DNA of 64,000 bases from Kribbella pratensis (GCF_004365355.1 NZ_SODP01000003.1:1-64000); one strand, 5' to 3'. Positions 34,603 to 43,609 are shown, numbered from the stretch's first letter. Program-made: numbers and translations. Notes: generated from the letters alone by a model not told the origin.

Positions 34603-36264
34603 CTAGCGGTTGAGGTGAGCATTGGGATGGACTTGGTAGGTGTCGCTGGGGCGGCCTCCTTTGCTGCTGGTGGGTGTGGGTTTGGGGCGGATGTGGCCGT
34701 GGTCGGTGAGGAGTTCGAGGGCGGGGGTGAGGTCTTTGGCGGTGGCGAATCGGGCTCGGTTTGCGCGGAGTGCGTCGCGGCGGGTGAAGGTGTGGTGGCC
34801 GTGTTTGCGGATCCAGTCGAGGAGGGCGCGGGCGTCGTCCAGGTCGGGGTCGGAGCGGCCCATGAGGTCGTAGACGGCGAGAGCGTGGTCGAGGTAGTAG
34901 CGGCCGATCTGTTCGGCGTCGCGGATGGTGTCGGCGGTGATGGGGGTGGCGTAGCCGGTGGTGAAGGTGTGGGCGACGTGGAGGAGTCCCGCGACTCGTA
35001 CGACTGCGCCGGCGAGTTTGGAGGCCCAGTCGGTGATGGGCGCGAGTTGTCCGGTGCGTGGGTCGAGTCGGGGTTCGATCCAGTCCTGGAACTCGAGAAG
35101 GACCTGGCGAGCGTCGGCGGTGAGGGCGAGTTCGTGTGGCGTGTCGTGGTCGGCCAGGAGGAGGACGAGGGTGGTGAGTGCGTCGGTGTACGTGGTTTCG
35201 GTGTCTTCGGGGACTGGCTTGGGTTGGTTGTCGCGTTGTCCGACGGTGTTGATGGGCAGGCTGTAGAGGATGCGGGCGAGGACGCCTCGGTCGCGGAAGC
35301 CGGGTTGGGCTGCGAGGCCTGCGAGGGTGCCGGGTTGGGTGGTGACGCCGAGGGTGAGTGCGGGGCGTTCGACGGTTTCGGAGGCGCGGCCCTTGCGGTC
35401 GACTTGGAGCTTGTCGCCGGCGTGGCCTTTCAGGAACACGCCGAGGTTGGGTGCGGCTGAGTAGCGGGTGCCGGTGAGGGTGGCGAACACGTCGCCTTCG
35501 GCGGACAGGACGGCGATGCGTCCGCCGTGGGTGGCGAGCAGGGAGATGCACGATTCCGGGGTGACGTCGTCGGTCATCAGCCGGGGCAGCTCCGGTACGG
35601 CGATGCCCGCGGCCTCCTTCGCGGCGGCCGTCGCGTCGGCAAGAGCGGTCTGCGGTTCGGCTTGTGCGGTCTCGGCCTTCTTGGCGAGCTGTTCGGCCTT
35701 GGCCCAGGCGATTCGCGACGCCAGCTCGGCCTCCACGCGCCGCTCTGCCGCCTGCTCGCGCAATGCGTGCTCGGCGACAGACAGCGGCGTCGTCATGGCC
35801 CGGAACACCGGCGACTTGCGCGATCCCGGCGGCAGGGCGGTGACGGTGTAGAGGTTGACCTGCTCCACCCAGGACCGGTCCACCCGTACGAGCACCTTGC
35901 CGCCTGCTGCCGTGGACAGGCAGGCCAGCGCGACCGAGGCGGCCAGGTCGATCGGGGTCTGTGTGGCCTCGGCGACCGCGGTCACCAGGTCGGAGAGCCA
36001 TTCGGGGAACACCTGCACCGGGAACGGCCGGACGAGACGGTCGGTCTTCAGCGGCACTGGTTCGCCGTCCCAGGCCTGGCCGGTCGGGTCCGCCGGCGGG
36101 GCCGTTCGATCGGGATGCAATGGTGTGTGCTGGTTTTCGGTCGGTGGGTGGAGCTGGATCGGCACGGCGGGCACGGCGGGTTCGGTGGCCCATGGGTCGT
36201 CGTCGGGTGGTTCGGTGAGCGGGGGCAGGGGCGGTAGCCAGTCGGGTAGTTCAGCGGCGTTCAT
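34603..36264 (-). CDS. DUF3987 (YfjI-like) replication protein
   Basis: A 553-aa protein. The first 75 residues are Pro-rich. A P-loop-like TALPPGSRKSPVF lies at about 142-154, and the DUF3987 region holds LSAEGDVFATLTGTRYSAAPNLGVFLKGHAGD and ERPALTLGVTTQPG. The C-terminal 90 residues, GHHTFTRRDALRANRARFATAKDLTPALELLTDHGHIRPKP, form a winged helix. DUF3987 proteins are primase/helicase-like and take the RepSA role in many AICEs and phages. It overlaps the DUF2742-like gene by 4 nt. Confidence 0.8.
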   Translation of the reverse strand: MNAAELPDWLPPLPPLTEPPDDDPWATEPAVPAVPIQLHPPTENQHTPLHPDRTAPPADPTGQAWDGEPVPLKTDRLVRPFPVQVFPEWLSDLVTAVAEATQTPIDLAASVALACLSTAAGGKVLVRVDRSWVEQVNLYTVTALPPGSRKSPVFRAMTTPLSVAEHALREQAAERRVEAELASRIAWAKAEQLAKKAETAQAEPQTALADATAAAKEAAGIAVPELPRLMTDDVTPESCISLLATHGGRIAVLSAEGDVFATLTGTRYSAAPNLGVFLKGHAGDKLQVDRKGRASETVERPALTLGVTTQPGTLAGLAAQPGFRDRGVLARILYSLPINTVGQRDNQPKPVPEDTETTYTDALTTLVLLLADHDTPHELALTADARQVLLEFQDWIEPRLDPRTGQLAPITDWASKLAGAVVRVAGLLHVAHTFTTGYATPITADTIRDAEQIGRYYLDHALAVYDLMGRSDPDLDDARALLDWIRKHGHHTFTRRDALRANRARFATAKDLTPALELLTDHGHIRPKPTPTSSKGGRPSDTYQVHPNAHLNR

Positions 36265-36746
36265 GCGGCTGCTTCTCCGTCCTGTGCGGCGTCCGGGTGC
36301 TGGTTGGCCTCTTGGCTGGAGTAGTCGCCGGGGCGTGGCCGGCGCGCGTCCGCGATGCGTGCGGCTTGGGGTGTGGCGTAGTGGGCGCGCAGGGTGAACG
36401 CGGCCGGACGGGCGGCGGCCCGGGCGACGTTGACGGCGTCAGCGAACAGGAACGCCCAGTGCGCTTCCCAGGCGGCCTCGAAGGCCTCGCGCTGGTTGGC
36501 GAGTTCGTCGCAGAGCCGGTCGGGGAGTTCGTCTTGGTCGGTTGCCCAGCACTCGGCGGCGATGACGGCGGCAGCCAGCTTGTGCGGGTCGTCGTCGGCC
36601 AGCGCGGCCCAGTTCGGGGAGCCGTAAGCGGGTAAGCCGGCTGGGGTGGTGGTCGGGTCGGTGATGTGGGCAACCATCGCTTTCGCCCAGGCCCTGCGCG
36701 TCTCGGTCGCGGCGGGGTTGGCGGGTGTCCAGCGGGGGACCTTCAT
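36261..36746 (-). CDS. DUF2742-like replication-associated protein
   Basis: A 161-aa protein. The segment GLPAYGSPNWAALADDDPHKLAAAVIAAECWATD (about 38-71) resembles DUF2742, found next to replication genes in phiRv1-like prophages and AICEs. The rest is Ala-rich helix. Function unknown; it is co-translated with the replication protein. The start ATG is 71 bp from the large inverted repeat at 36817-36876. Confidence 0.5.
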   Translation of the reverse strand: MKVPRWTPANPAATETRRAWAKAMVAHITDPTTTPAGLPAYGSPNWAALADDDPHKLAAAVIAAECWATDQDELPDRLCDELANQREAFEAAWEAHWAFLFADAVNVARAAARPAAFTLRAHYATPQAARIADARRPRPGDYSSQEANQHPDAAQDGEAAA

Positions 36747-36816
36747 CAGCTCGGTTCCTTCCTCAGCTCGGGTTCCAGGGGGTGATTCGTGGAGCGCGCC
36801 GCGTGGCTTCCGGGGC

Positions 36817-36876
36817 CGGACAGAACGGACAAAAGTGACAGAACCGGGGTTTTGTCGGTTTTGTCCGTTCTGTCCG
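36817..36876. repeat. 18-bp-arm inverted repeat upstream of replication genes
   Basis: CGGACAGAACGGACAAAA (36817-36834) and its exact complement (36859-36876) flank a 24-bp centre that itself contains the near-inverted GACAGAAC/GTTTTGTC. It is directly upstream of the DUF2742-like/rep pair. With the third copy at 34567 it may be the element's replication origin or a rep operator. Confidence 0.75.
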
Positions 36877-36882
36877 TGGTGG

Positions 36883-37191
36883 TCAGTCGCCGTAGATGGC
36901 CGGTGCCGTGATGCACCGGACGGCGTCTCGCAGTGACGACGCGGCGTTGCGCAGGTGCTGTTCGGTGTCGCGGCCGGCGCAGGTGCGGGTGAACTGCGGG
37001 TCCTGGAACTCGATCAGGCCGAGCAGGGCGCGCAGGCTGTCGTCGACGCAGGAGATCGAGTAGCCGAGCGCGGTCTCGAGATCGCGGCGCTCGCGCTCGA
37101 CCTGGGCGTCCCACTCGGCCGCGATCGCGGCGTCGGTGTCGTTGTCGTCGTGGGTCAGCATCGTGAGCGGGACGTTGATCTGGCTGGTCAT
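36883..37191 (-). CDS. Small AICE protein, unknown function (102 aa)
   Basis: The start is ATG 37191, overlapping the upstream stop (ATGA). The acidic product has an Asp-rich start (THDDNDTDAAIAAEWDAQVERERRDLETALGY) and a helical C-terminus with Cys residues (CVDD, TCAGRD, RCITA). No family is recognised. It ends 7 bp from the inverted repeat. Confidence 0.6.
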   Translation of the reverse strand: MTSQINVPLTMLTHDDNDTDAAIAAEWDAQVERERRDLETALGYSISCVDDSLRALLGLIEFQDPQFTRTCAGRDTEQHLRNAASSLRDAVRCITAPAIYGD

Positions 37192-37544
37192 GCGGCCTCG
37201 ATTCCGGTGGTGTCGAACAGGTCGGGCTGGGCAGGTTCTGTGGTGGTTCGGGCGGCCTCGGCGGTGCGGCGTACGCCGGTTTCGCAGGTCGCGCACAGTG
37301 CGACCCGTTCAGTGGCGGTGACGGCGGCGGTCAGGGTGGCGAGGGGATCGGCGGCGACGACGGCGAGGCGGTGTGCGGTGCCGTGGATGGTTCCGCAGCG
37401 GCCCTTGGTCTTGGTGTGGGGTCGGCCGCACTGGCCGGCGCACTCGCAGCGCCATTGGGCGGCGGTCATGGTTTCTTCCCAGACCCAGGCGCCGATGAGC
37501 GGTGGCCGGAACGGGTCGAAGCTGCCGGGCGGTCCGCCGGTCAT
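37188..37544 (-). CDS. Small Cys-rich AICE protein, zinc-finger-like (118 aa)
   Basis: Unknown function. Residues about 33-50 hold CECAGQCGRPHTKTKGRCG and a later CATCE, which could bind zinc. Such HNH-like or zinc-ribbon fragments are common in actinobacterial mobile elements. ATG 37544 overlaps the upstream stop; an internal Met at residue 26 is an alternative start. It is co-translated with both neighbours. Confidence 0.6.
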   Translation of the reverse strand: MTGGPPGSFDPFRPPLIGAWVWEETMTAAQWRCECAGQCGRPHTKTKGRCGTIHGTAHRLAVVAADPLATLTAAVTATERVALCATCETGVRRTAEAARTTTEPAQPDLFDTTGIEAA

Positions 37545-37723
37545 GACGGCTGTCCGGTCAGGGTCTGGCGGGTGATGGTCAGCAGTTCAGCGGCGAGCTG
37601 GGTTGCGTGGCGGCGGGCTCCGCTGTCGCTGAGGTATCCGGATCCGAGCAGAACTTGGCGCATGTACTGCTCGAACGCGGACTGAAGCTCGTCCCAGTGC
37701 TGGTCTTCGCGTGGGGTGGTCAT
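37541..37723 (-). CDS. Small helical AICE protein (60 aa)
   Basis: ATG 37723 was chosen for its strong AGGAG site; a longer reading to 37888 is a shadow of the neighbouring gene. The product TTPREDQHWDELQSAFEQYM continues as amphipathic helices. No family is recognised. Confidence 0.6.
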   Translation of the reverse strand: MTTPREDQHWDELQSAFEQYMRQVLLGSGYLSDSGARRHATQLAAELLTITRQTLTGQPS

Positions 37724-37736
37724 GGTGGTGGTTCTC

Positions 37737-38081
37737 CTAGCGGTTGGTGTGGGCGTCGCGGTGGTCGAGGAGGCGGCGGCCGATCCGTTTGCGGCGGCCG
37801 GTGCCTTTGCAGCGGGGGCAGTTGCGGAATTTCTTGCCTGACGGGGAGCGGGACTTGCCCGCGCCGTCGCAGCGACCGCAGTTGGCATAGGGCCAGATCG
37901 CGCAGGCCAGCAGGTAGAGACTGGTGAGGATGAGGGCGGCGACGATCAGGACGGCGAGCTGTTCGGGGCGGCTCAGGGCGTGGGCAGCGTCGGCGGCGTC
38001 GTTGATAGTCGCGGCTGCCGCGAGGACGAGCCCAGAGCCGCCGACCAGTACGGCGTGGACAGGATCAGTCACAGTCGTCAC
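37737..38081 (-). CDS. Two-TM spread-like protein with DnaJ-type zinc motif
   Basis: About 114 aa from GTG 38081; an upstream GTG at 38123 is also possible. Two TM helices are visible (AVLVGGSGLVLAAAATI and LAVLIVAALILTSLYLLACAIW). The cytosolic tail carries CGRCDGAGKSRSPSGKKFRNCPRCKGTGRRKR, which is split CxxCxGxG zinc motifs. The layout is common beside FtsK-like transfer genes in AICEs and may act in mycelial spread of the element; that role is inference. Confidence 0.6.
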   Translation of the reverse strand: MTTVTDPVHAVLVGGSGLVLAAAATINDAADAAHALSRPEQLAVLIVAALILTSLYLLACAIWPYANCGRCDGAGKSRSPSGKKFRNCPRCKGTGRRKRIGRRLLDHRDAHTNR

Positions 38082-38330
38082 TTTCTGTAGTGGCCAGTGG
38101 GTGTGGTGAACCAGGGCGGGCACCTGTTGGTGGCCGTCCGGTTGGGTTGGTTTGGCTGGATGCGAGGTTGGTTAGCTCGCGGCGATCGGGTTAGGTCCGT
38201 AACCTGGGCACTATTCGAGGGCTAATCGGGGCGTGACCTGCGGAAAGTTAGGGAGTGAGCTGGGTTAACCAGGGCCGGAAACTGCCTGGTCAGAGCCGGT
38301 TTCGGGCGCCATCCGACCCCGGACGACGGG

Positions 38331-40631
38331 TTAACTGGCGAGGTCGCTGGCGTCGTCCCCGTCGCCGGTTTCGTCGGTTTCGGGTTGGCCAGAGTCGCGG
38401 TCGCGGCGCACGATCGCGTCACGGACCGTAGCCGGATCGAGGGGGTAGCGGTTGCCGGTGGAGGCGACCTTGATGCCGTAGCCGGCCGCGAGCTGCTCGC
38501 GCAGCGCCTTGCCGGTCAGCGACTGGTACGGCGTCCACGTCGGCGCGAGCCGCTTGAGTAACGCGGGCACGTCCGCGATCCGCACCGGGTCGTCGCCGAG
38601 GACCTGGTCCAGGTCGGCGAGCAGGTCGCGACTCTCGAGCTCCGGCCGCCGCCGGGCGTCGGGCGTGGGCAGGTTGCGCTTGCTGATCGCCGCGAGCGCG
38701 CGTTCGATGATCGGCGTGATCTGGTCGTTGCCCTCGGCACCGGACAGGAAGTACCACTGCAACGTCTCGAACTTGGCGGCGGTGAAGCCTTTCACGATCG
38801 ACGTACCGCGGTTCTCACCGGGGATCAGGTCGGTCGCCCGCACGCCCTGCTTGTACGCGCCCTGACCGAGCAGGCCGTCGTTGGCCACGTAGTCCTGCAC
38901 GTAGAACGCGACGTTGTTGGTGCAGTTGCGGGTGATGTCCTTTGGCAGGGACGTGGCGGTCGGTGCCTGCGTCGAGGTCCGCAGGTGCATGCCGCGCTTG
39001 CGGCCGAGCTTCACGATCGCGACCGCGTACTTGGCGATCTCCTCGCCGTACTCGTCGTGCTGGAACGCCACATGCGCTTCTTCGAGCAGCGCCACGAGCG
39101 GGTGCAGGCCGATGTTCTTGTCGGCGAGTTCACGGGTGACCTGCTCGGTCTCGTAGGCCACCAGCAGATCGCCGCGCCGCTGCAGCTCGTCGTACATCTC
39201 TTTGAGGTCGTCGCGGATCTGGCGGATCGAGTCGTCGTCGGCGCCCATGACGTAGCGCGAGCAGCGGCGCTTGAACCGCTCGAAGTCGAAGTTCTGGTCC
39301 GGCACCCAGATCCGCATCTCCACGGTCGGGTCCAGCGCGCAGCCGGCCATGAACGTCCGCGACGCCGACGACTTGCCCTGTTCCGGAGCACCACCGACGA
39401 TCGAGTTGCGGCCCATGACCGGTTCGCGCAGGTCGTCGCCGCGCAGCGTCTTGCCCGCGGGGACGCCCTTGAACACGTCCACCAGACCCTCGGTCAGCAA
39501 CGGATAGACGCCCGGGCCGTTGGCGAGTGCGCCCTTGTCGGCGACCCACAGGTCCAAGATCCCGGCCTCGTCGCCGGTGTTCGGCCACACCTCGGAGCCG
39601 GCGCGGTGCAGGCTGGTCGCCAACGCGACCCGGCGCTTGGAGATCTCGGCGGCAGGCACACCGCCGGGAAGCCGGATCACCGCGTGCGTACCGCGGCCCT
39701 GCTGGCGGGCGGGGGTGATGAACTGGAGCTTGTAGCCCTGCTTGAGGTAGCGGGTGATGTTCGGGATGCGCAGCGAGTCCAGCGCCTGCGCGATCGTGGA
39801 CTCATCGATCGCCGAATCCCATTCGGCGTCGGCCGTGGTGACCATCCACGCCGGCGGTTCGGCGGCCCGCTTGCCCTCGCGGAACAGCGCGATCACGAAC
39901 AGCACCGGCAGTGCGAACGTGAGCAACGTCCACAACACACCACCGACCGCGATCACGAACCCGATCAGCGCGAAGAACCCGCCCCACACGCCTGTGAACG
40001 AACCCGAGCCGGTGAGCTTGGCGAATACCGCGATCACGAACACGATGACCGGCGTCGCCAGCGTCGCGCCCACCGCGACCTTCAGCACACCCCACGCGAG
40101 CTTCGGCGCGTCCATCAACCGCCGGTGACGGCGCTCGGTCGCGGCCTCCTTCGCGGCCGTCCATTCCTTCAGCGCCTCGCGGTCGCCGGCAGCCTCGGCG
40201 GCCTTGATCTGTCGCCGGTAGACACCCATCGTGGACGCGTCCCAGGCCCGCTTGGTGAACGACTCCCCGCCCTTGACGACGGTGTAGGCGTAACGGGCAG
40301 CGGTCTTGCTGCCGGACTTGGTGCGGTCGTGCGTGCCGACCCGCACCGCGACCCGCTTAGCGACCTGCCCGGTCGTCACGGCACGCCGTACCAGCGCGCC
40401 CCGGTTCGCCAACCGCTCGTCCAGCGCGGCCGACTCCTCCTCGGTCAGGAGCTCAGCATCGACCACCTCACCGTCGTGAACACTGTTCTGAAGCTGATCG
40501 GTGTCGATGCGCTCGGCGGTTTCATGAACGATCCCGGCATCCACGTCGTGAAGGTCGTCGTGAACGTCCTCGTGAACCTGGTCCTGAACGTCGCCGTGAA
40601 GGCGATGCACGTTGTCGTGGTTGGTGTTCAT
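38331..40631 (-). CDS. FtsK/SpoIIIE (TraB-like) conjugative DNA translocase
   Basis: A 766-aa protein. The N-terminal 60 residues are unusually His/Asp/Glu-rich with VHxD-type repeats. TM helices lie at about 180-250. Walker A is GGAPEQGKSS (413-422) and Walker B is LVALLEEAHVAF (512-523). The C-terminal winged-helix part includes LTGKALREQLAAGYGIKV, similar to the gamma domain that recognises short DNA repeats. It should pump double-stranded DNA between hyphae, the hallmark of AICE transfer. Confidence 0.88.
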   Translation of the reverse strand: MNTNHDNVHRLHGDVQDQVHEDVHDDLHDVDAGIVHETAERIDTDQLQNSVHDGEVVDAELLTEEESAALDERLANRGALVRRAVTTGQVAKRVAVRVGTHDRTKSGSKTAARYAYTVVKGGESFTKRAWDASTMGVYRRQIKAAEAAGDREALKEWTAAKEAATERRHRRLMDAPKLAWGVLKVAVGATLATPVIVFVIAVFAKLTGSGSFTGVWGGFFALIGFVIAVGGVLWTLLTFALPVLFVIALFREGKRAAEPPAWMVTTADAEWDSAIDESTIAQALDSLRIPNITRYLKQGYKLQFITPARQQGRGTHAVIRLPGGVPAAEISKRRVALATSLHRAGSEVWPNTGDEAGILDLWVADKGALANGPGVYPLLTEGLVDVFKGVPAGKTLRGDDLREPVMGRNSIVGGAPEQGKSSASRTFMAGCALDPTVEMRIWVPDQNFDFERFKRRCSRYVMGADDDSIRQIRDDLKEMYDELQRRGDLLVAYETEQVTRELADKNIGLHPLVALLEEAHVAFQHDEYGEEIAKYAVAIVKLGRKRGMHLRTSTQAPTATSLPKDITRNCTNNVAFYVQDYVANDGLLGQGAYKQGVRATDLIPGENRGTSIVKGFTAAKFETLQWYFLSGAEGNDQITPIIERALAAISKRNLPTPDARRRPELESRDLLADLDQVLGDDPVRIADVPALLKRLAPTWTPYQSLTGKALREQLAAGYGIKVASTGNRYPLDPATVRDAIVRRDRDSGQPETDETGDGDDASDLAS

Positions 40632-40837
40632 GACTGCCTCCCGGTGTCGCCGGCGCTGGTCCGAGTCGGAGGTGTCGTCGGGTTGGTCGGTCGGAGTTCG
40701 AGGTAGACGCGGACGCCGAACGCTCCCCGGTTGGGATAGGCGCGGTCACCGCCCGCGGTCTCGTACGCCTCGCGCAACACCGCGACCACGGCGGCGATCT
40801 GCTCGGGATCGCCGGACAGCCGGACCTTGACCGTCAT
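40628..40837 (-). CDS. Small AICE protein, unknown function (69 aa)
   Basis: A 69-aa product, VKVRLSGDPEQIAAVVAVLRE at its start, which fits a small alpha/beta sandwich, with VRVYLELRPT later. ATG overlaps the methyltransferase stop and its stop overlaps the translocase start, so all three are co-translated. It is common in actinobacterial AICEs by general style; function unknown. Confidence 0.6.
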   Translation of the reverse strand: MTVKVRLSGDPEQIAAVVAVLREAYETAGGDRAYPNRGAFGVRVYLELRPTNPTTPPTRTSAGDTGRQS

Positions 40838-42420
40838 GCCGCCACCCCCGAACTGTTCGGGTCGTTCCAGGTGTCGGGGTCGCCCACGTCGTGGCCGACG
40901 CAGGACGCGGTCGCGGCGATGAGGTCACGCGAGTTGGGCGGGCAGACGGCGTTGCCGATCTGGCGGGCCTTCTCGCGCTTGTTTCCCAGCACGACGTACC
41001 TGGTCGGGAAGGCCATGCCGGCGGCCTGCTCGTGCGGTTCCAGCATCCTGAACTCGCAGTCCTCGATGCGCGGGGTGTCGTACTCGAGCAGTGACTGGTG
41101 ACCTGCGGTGGTGAGGGTGCGCAGCGGTTCGTTTACCGGCGTGGACATTTCCGCACCACCTGAACGGCTGGTGTTGTTGCGCATCACCAGGGCGTACCGG
41201 TCGCGGGTCGTGAACGTGCCGTGAGGCTGGTCGGTGGTCCGGGCGCTGGCGTTGCCGTAGTACGGCATGAGTAGCCCGTGATGGTTGCCTGAGGCAGCGA
41301 ACGTGTCGAATGGATCTCCAGCGCTCTTGGGCGTGTTGTTCGCGCGCAGCGGCACGACCAGCGCGTCGGACTCGGTCGTGGTGCGGGTTCGCATCACCTC
41401 CAACACCGAGCTGCCCGAGTCGTTCCAGGTCCCACCGCCCGGAACCAGCAACGCGTTCTCGTTGCGGGTCGTCTGGGTGCGCAGTACAGCTGTGACCGGG
41501 AACGGCTGCTTGCCGTCGCGGCCCTCCATCGGCACAACCATCGGCATCCGGCCCCGCGCCTGGATCGCCAACGCGGCCTCGATCCGGGCCATGGTCTTGG
41601 CCGCGAGCTCGCGAGTGCGATCCCCGATCCGGACACCGCGAATGCTCCAGTCGATCGCGGCCCGGGCAGGCAGCCAGCCCGGCTCCACCACGGCGTTGCG
41701 GCACGACACCCGAGGGCAGCGCCACACGTACTGGGCGCGGTAGCGGCCCCACGGCCTGTCCGGGCGCTTCCACGCCTGCATCGCCCGCACCGCCTCATCA
41801 CAGCCCGGGCAGTACGCCAGCGGGCGGGTCCAACGATCGAGGTCCGGGCACGGCGTCTTGCTCAGATGCGCAACGACATAGATCCGATCCCGCGACTGAG
41901 GCGCGGGCAGCCCGCCGGCCTGGGCGTGCATCGAGTTCGCGTACACCAGATGGCAGCAGTAGCCGAGCGCGTCAAGCGCGGCGCGCCACGCGGGCCACAG
42001 CACCCACTTCGCGGCATCTACCACGTTCTCCACGATCATCACCGGATAGCGGTGGTACTCCGCGAACCGGGGAACATCCCACATGGTCGCCCGCGACCGC
42101 TCGGCCGCCTCATTCGGCAGCGTCTCCCCGAACAGATCCGGCGTCGCATCGATGTTGCGCTTGCGTGCCTTCGCGATCGAGTGGTTCGTACACTCCGGGG
42201 AGAACCACGCCCCGTCGGTCGAGGGGTACCGGCTCGGCTCGACCTGCGACAAATCCGCGCAGTCATGCTCAGTCGTGGGGTGATTGGTGTTGTGCGTGTC
42301 CACCGCCAGCCGCCAGTGATTGGCCGCCAGTGCCACACCCATACCCGGAACCTGCACGATCCCGGTCGAGGTGCCACCAGCACCGGCAAAGAAGTCAGTC
42401 CACGTCATCGCGTAACTCAT
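40834..42420 (-). CDS. DNA cytosine-5 methyltransferase
   Basis: A 528-aa C5-methyltransferase from ATG 42420. Motif I is DFFAGAGGTSTG, motif IV WFSPECTNHS with Cys77 as nucleophile (SPEC replaces the usual PPC), motif VI ENVVDAAKW, motif VIII QSRDRIYVV and motif X KARQIGNAVCPPN. A zinc-ribbon-like insert (CPGCDEA to CPRVSC) lies mid-protein. No partner endonuclease is adjacent, so it is probably an orphan enzyme guarding the element against host restriction. It sits inside the transfer operon. Confidence 0.88.
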   Translation of the reverse strand: MSYAMTWTDFFAGAGGTSTGIVQVPGMGVALAANHWRLAVDTHNTNHPTTEHDCADLSQVEPSRYPSTDGAWFSPECTNHSIAKARKRNIDATPDLFGETLPNEAAERSRATMWDVPRFAEYHRYPVMIVENVVDAAKWVLWPAWRAALDALGYCCHLVYANSMHAQAGGLPAPQSRDRIYVVAHLSKTPCPDLDRWTRPLAYCPGCDEAVRAMQAWKRPDRPWGRYRAQYVWRCPRVSCRNAVVEPGWLPARAAIDWSIRGVRIGDRTRELAAKTMARIEAALAIQARGRMPMVVPMEGRDGKQPFPVTAVLRTQTTRNENALLVPGGGTWNDSGSSVLEVMRTRTTTESDALVVPLRANNTPKSAGDPFDTFAASGNHHGLLMPYYGNASARTTDQPHGTFTTRDRYALVMRNNTSRSGGAEMSTPVNEPLRTLTTAGHQSLLEYDTPRIEDCEFRMLEPHEQAAGMAFPTRYVVLGNKREKARQIGNAVCPPNSRDLIAATASCVGHDVGDPDTWNDPNSSGVAA

Positions 42421-43385
42421 CAGGCCGCCTTCCCCTCGAACTGCTCCGTCGTCTCGTCGGTGGTGGTGGGCTGCGTGGAGGCGATCACGTCGCGGACACC
42501 GGCTGCGACCTTGGCCGACAGGCCAGCCGAGCAACCGGTCGCCTTGCGCGCCCAGGCCGGCGTGATCTCGTACAGCCCGGCACCCTCCCCGCCCTCGATC
42601 GCGGCAACGCCCTCGGTCACGTAATCGGCCAGCAGTTTGCGCCCAGCCTTCTCGGGAACCCTCTTGCGCGACTTCCGTGACGGCTTCTTCGAATCTCCGG
42701 CAGCCTCGGGCTGCTCGCCGGGCTGTCCGCCGGTCTGAGCGGCTTCCACGGTGTCGAGAGCCGCCGGGATCTCCGCTGAGGTGTCGAGGCGTTCAGCGGC
42801 CTTCTGCGGGTCGGCCAGTGCGGCCGCGCGCTCAGCTCGCAGTACGGCCTCGGTGAGCCGATCCCGCAGAACCGGGGCGGTCTCGGCCGCGCAGTACACC
42901 AGCAACGGAGGCACAGAGTGCAGCACCACGCCGGCTACGTCCCTATGGCCGAACGATCCCCATGTGTTCATCGCGTAAGTCGCGGCGAACGCGAACCCCT
43001 TGGTCCAGCTGATCCACTTGGTGTCGTCGAACACCTGGTACCTGGCGGTGATCTGCTCGGCCCGTAGCACCGCGATCAGGACCAGCGACACCATCGGGTC
43101 GAGCAGCCACGCGGCGAACCACGGCAGCGACCACAGCTCCGCGCCCTGGGCCGCGAACGCCTGAACGTTGACCATCGTGAACGCCAGACCGAGCACGATA
43201 CCGAACCACATGCACCGGTCGACCTGCGTGCGCACGGCCTCCACCCGCAGCGCCACGACGTCCGGGTGTGTCGACAGCGCCCGGACCTGCGACGCCTCGG
43301 CCGCCGACGCCCGTAGCTTGTCCACCCCGCTCGACTTGGAGTCGGTCTCGCCGTTGCTTGCAGCAACGATCTCGGTAGCGGTCAT
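42420..43385 (-). CDS. Membrane protein with DNA-binding-like C-terminus, AICE
   Basis: A 321-aa protein. Residues 57-150 contain about four hydrophobic helices (MWFGIVLGLAFTMVNVQAFA, LLDPMVSLVLIAVL, FAFAATYAMNTW, VVLHSVPPLLVYCAA). The C-terminal 150 residues are soluble: Lys/Arg-rich SKKPSRKSRKRVPEKAGRK, then EITPAWARKATGCSAGLSAKVAAGVR, which could be a small HTH. It resembles DUF2637-type spread/transfer proteins. It overlaps both neighbours. Confidence 0.6.
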   Translation of the reverse strand: MTATEIVAASNGETDSKSSGVDKLRASAAEASQVRALSTHPDVVALRVEAVRTQVDRCMWFGIVLGLAFTMVNVQAFAAQGAELWSLPWFAAWLLDPMVSLVLIAVLRAEQITARYQVFDDTKWISWTKGFAFAATYAMNTWGSFGHRDVAGVVLHSVPPLLVYCAAETAPVLRDRLTEAVLRAERAAALADPQKAAERLDTSAEIPAALDTVEAAQTGGQPGEQPEAAGDSKKPSRKSRKRVPEKAGRKLLADYVTEGVAAIEGGEGAGLYEITPAWARKATGCSAGLSAKVAAGVRDVIASTQPTTTDETTEQFEGKAA

Positions 43386-43609
43386 CGCGGGTCACCTCCG
43401 GTGACCTGCGCGGCAACCCAGCTGCCTGCGTCGGGCAGTGTGTCGGTGGTGTGCAGGACGTGATCGCCGCGCCAGACGATCCACGCCGTTCCCAGCGCCG
43501 TACGGGGCGAGACGACCTGGATGAGGTCGTATCCGCCGCACTTCCACCAGCCCAGATCGACGCGCACGAGCGTCGGCGCGGGCGTCTCAGTAACGAGCTG
43601 CGGAGTCAT
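43382..43609 (-). CDS. Small AICE protein, unknown function (75 aa)
   Basis: ATG 43609 overlaps the upstream stop by 4 nt; longer readings are shadows. The product contains LVRVDLGWWKCGGYDLIQVV and a beta-rich remainder. No family is recognised. It is part of the leftward transfer operon. Confidence 0.6.
   Translation of the reverse strand: MTPQLVTETPAPTLVRVDLGWWKCGGYDLIQVVSPRTALGTAWIVWRGDHVLHTTDTLPDAGSWVAAQVTGGDPR

Noticed and set aside
34535..36193. 552-residue second frame over the replication gene
   Set aside because: Arg/Pro-rich alternative frame of the DUF3987 gene; no start context.
38985..40706. 573-residue rightward open frame opposite the transfer gene
   Set aside because: Antisense to the translocase with Walker motifs; His/Arg/Val-rich noise.
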